From: Candidatus Poribacteria bacterium
GTDB lineage: Bacteria > Poribacteria > WGA-4E > JAJDTR01
Direction of reading: 5' to 3'
Assembly (NCBI GenBank): GCA_028820655.1
Contig: JAPPIK010000021.1
Location: 94,113-158,112 of the forward strand
Length of the DNA: 64,000 nucleotides
A model generated the notes under the pieces. The model saw only the letters and a list, made by a program, of their open reading frames with translations, did not search any database and had not been told where the DNA came from. Positions 63,347 to 64,000 of this stretch are shown piece after piece (positions within the stretch are counted from its first letter, which is position 1; each line of letters starts with the position of its first letter). The translations under genes and the position numbers were made by a program.

Positions 63347-63962
63347 CTCCTCGGTACGCCGTGTATTACAGTAAATCCAACAATCGTTTGTATGCCGCGT
63401 TAGGTTCGATTGCCTATTCGAACCGGTATTTATCCAGCCTCGTAGGTGCGGTTAGAAAGGGATCTCTATCGCATCGGACGGAATCTTTATGGGAGTTCTA
63501 TCGCACGAAGATTCCGTTCACGCGAGTAATTCACACGATTGATCCTATCCGGTCACTTGATCCTACGTTGTTTTGTTGCTTTATCTATTCGCTCGATTGA
63601 TCGCCTATCCACATGGGTGCCCGTAAATTCGGATTGGAGCATCAGAGCTACCTGTCACAAAAAAGCCCATCACCGAAACCGTTTCGATGATGGGCATTGG
63701 TATTTTATGATGACAATAAATTCAGGTTTATCGTTTGTTCATCAGCCCACCATCGTACTACCGTGTAATGAAGAGCGAGATAGCAAATCCAATGGAAGAA
63801 GGCATGCTCCGACTATGGTCCGAGCCTATCAAGGTGGCGTTTGATGATACTTCTGTCACGATGCGAATCTTCCTTATTGCCTTATCGGGCTAATCGGACT
63901 AGTGGCTATTTAAAAGAGTGTTTCATTCAACCGCGTTGGCGATGTCTGAACGAAGGACGTTT
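63347..63962. other. Region upstream of ileS with motif repeats
   Basis: 616 bp. Bases 63460-63480 (GGATCTCTATCGCATCGG) and 63493-63515 (GAGTTCTATCGCACG) belong to the dispersed motif family. The open frame 63539-63844 crosses the terminator hairpin and looks non-coding. I found no T-box (the conserved TGGTACCGCG-type element is absent on the minus strand). Confidence 0.5.
63659..63695 (-). terminator. Rho-independent terminator, minus strand
   Basis: GCCCATCA...TGATGGGC with inner CGAAAC/GTTTCG; on the minus strand it is followed by TTTTTT (63664-63659). It is about 320 nt upstream of ileS, so it probably ends an upstream transcript rather than acting as an attenuator. Confidence 0.7.
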
Positions 63963-64000
63963 ATGGTCAAGTTAATCAACACGTTTTCATCTGGAGCGAA
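63963..64000 (+). CDS. Start of a gene running off the window
   Basis: ATG 63963 with AAGGA six bases before it opens a frame (MVKLINTFSSGA...) to the end of the window. Too short to identify. Confidence 0.35.
   Translation, partial: MVKLINTFSSGA

Noticed and set aside
63347-63700. T-box leader for ileS
   Set aside because: A terminator hairpin exists at 63659-63695, but it is about 320 nt from the start codon and no T-box core sequence was found.
1-64000. CRISPR arrays, rRNA or tRNA genes, integrases or transposases
   Set aside because: None recognised on either strand by eye; tRNA search by covariance model was not possible.

Overview
The window is bacterial chromosome with closely packed genes and moderate GC. 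It has frequent GTG/TTG starts behind clear Shine-Dalgarno sites and many short palindromic repeats between genes. Phytanoyl-CoA-dioxygenase-like genes, a sulfatase, an M81 (MlrC) peptidase, an SMP-30 family protein, SDRs, a B12-dependent ribonucleotide reductase and a TonB/ExbB outer-membrane system suggest an uncultured Gram-negative lineage. Candidatus Poribacteria or a similar marine or sponge-associated group is my best guess; this is inference, as no rRNA or marker tree is available. No tRNA, rRNA, CRISPR array or transposase was recognised.

Layout. 1-5.9 kb: sulfatase 3' end, a PhyH-like protein, uvrC, trmB and mtnA. 6-9 kb: poorly known genes (a membrane-anchored repeat protein, three tiny membrane proteins of which one looks frameshifted, and an HExxH protein). 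9.2-20.7 kb: a second PhyH protein, an EF-G-like GTPase, DUF423, a class V aminotransferase, a DUF4861 lipoprotein, a lone ThDP-binding subunit, two GT2 glycosyltransferases and a 3-hydroxyisobutyrate-dehydrogenase-like enzyme. 21-28 kb: a probable envelope cluster of a giant TPR protein, an outer-membrane barrel, ExbB and a TonB-like protein, with no ExbD. 28-36 kb: a thiamine-binding-like protein, nrdJ, nrdR, a CorC-like CBS protein and a solute-binding protein. 35.7-39.3 kb: mlrC-like gene with a 228-bp tandem duplication of its own 5' end, a candidate structured RNA, and an SMP-30 protein.

40.1-54.0 kb is a defence island and the most unusual part. An Mrr-like nuclease sits directly before hsdM. 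Two SDR genes and an HTH regulator separate hsdM from hsdS. The HsdS protein carries a C-terminal DUF433 antitoxin-type domain and overlaps a DUF5615 PIN-like toxin gene. Next come an AAA ATPase broken by one in-frame amber codon, a translationally coupled DUF4276/TOPRIM-like partner, a protein with two DUF433 domains, and hsdR.

54.4-64 kb: PAP2 phosphatase, a DUF393-lipase-maturation-factor fusion, an inositol monophosphatase-like enzyme, a DUF1932 dehydrogenase, a cold-shock gene with a near-consensus promoter and long leader, and ileS with divergent signature motifs. Short palindromes of at least four families recur between genes.
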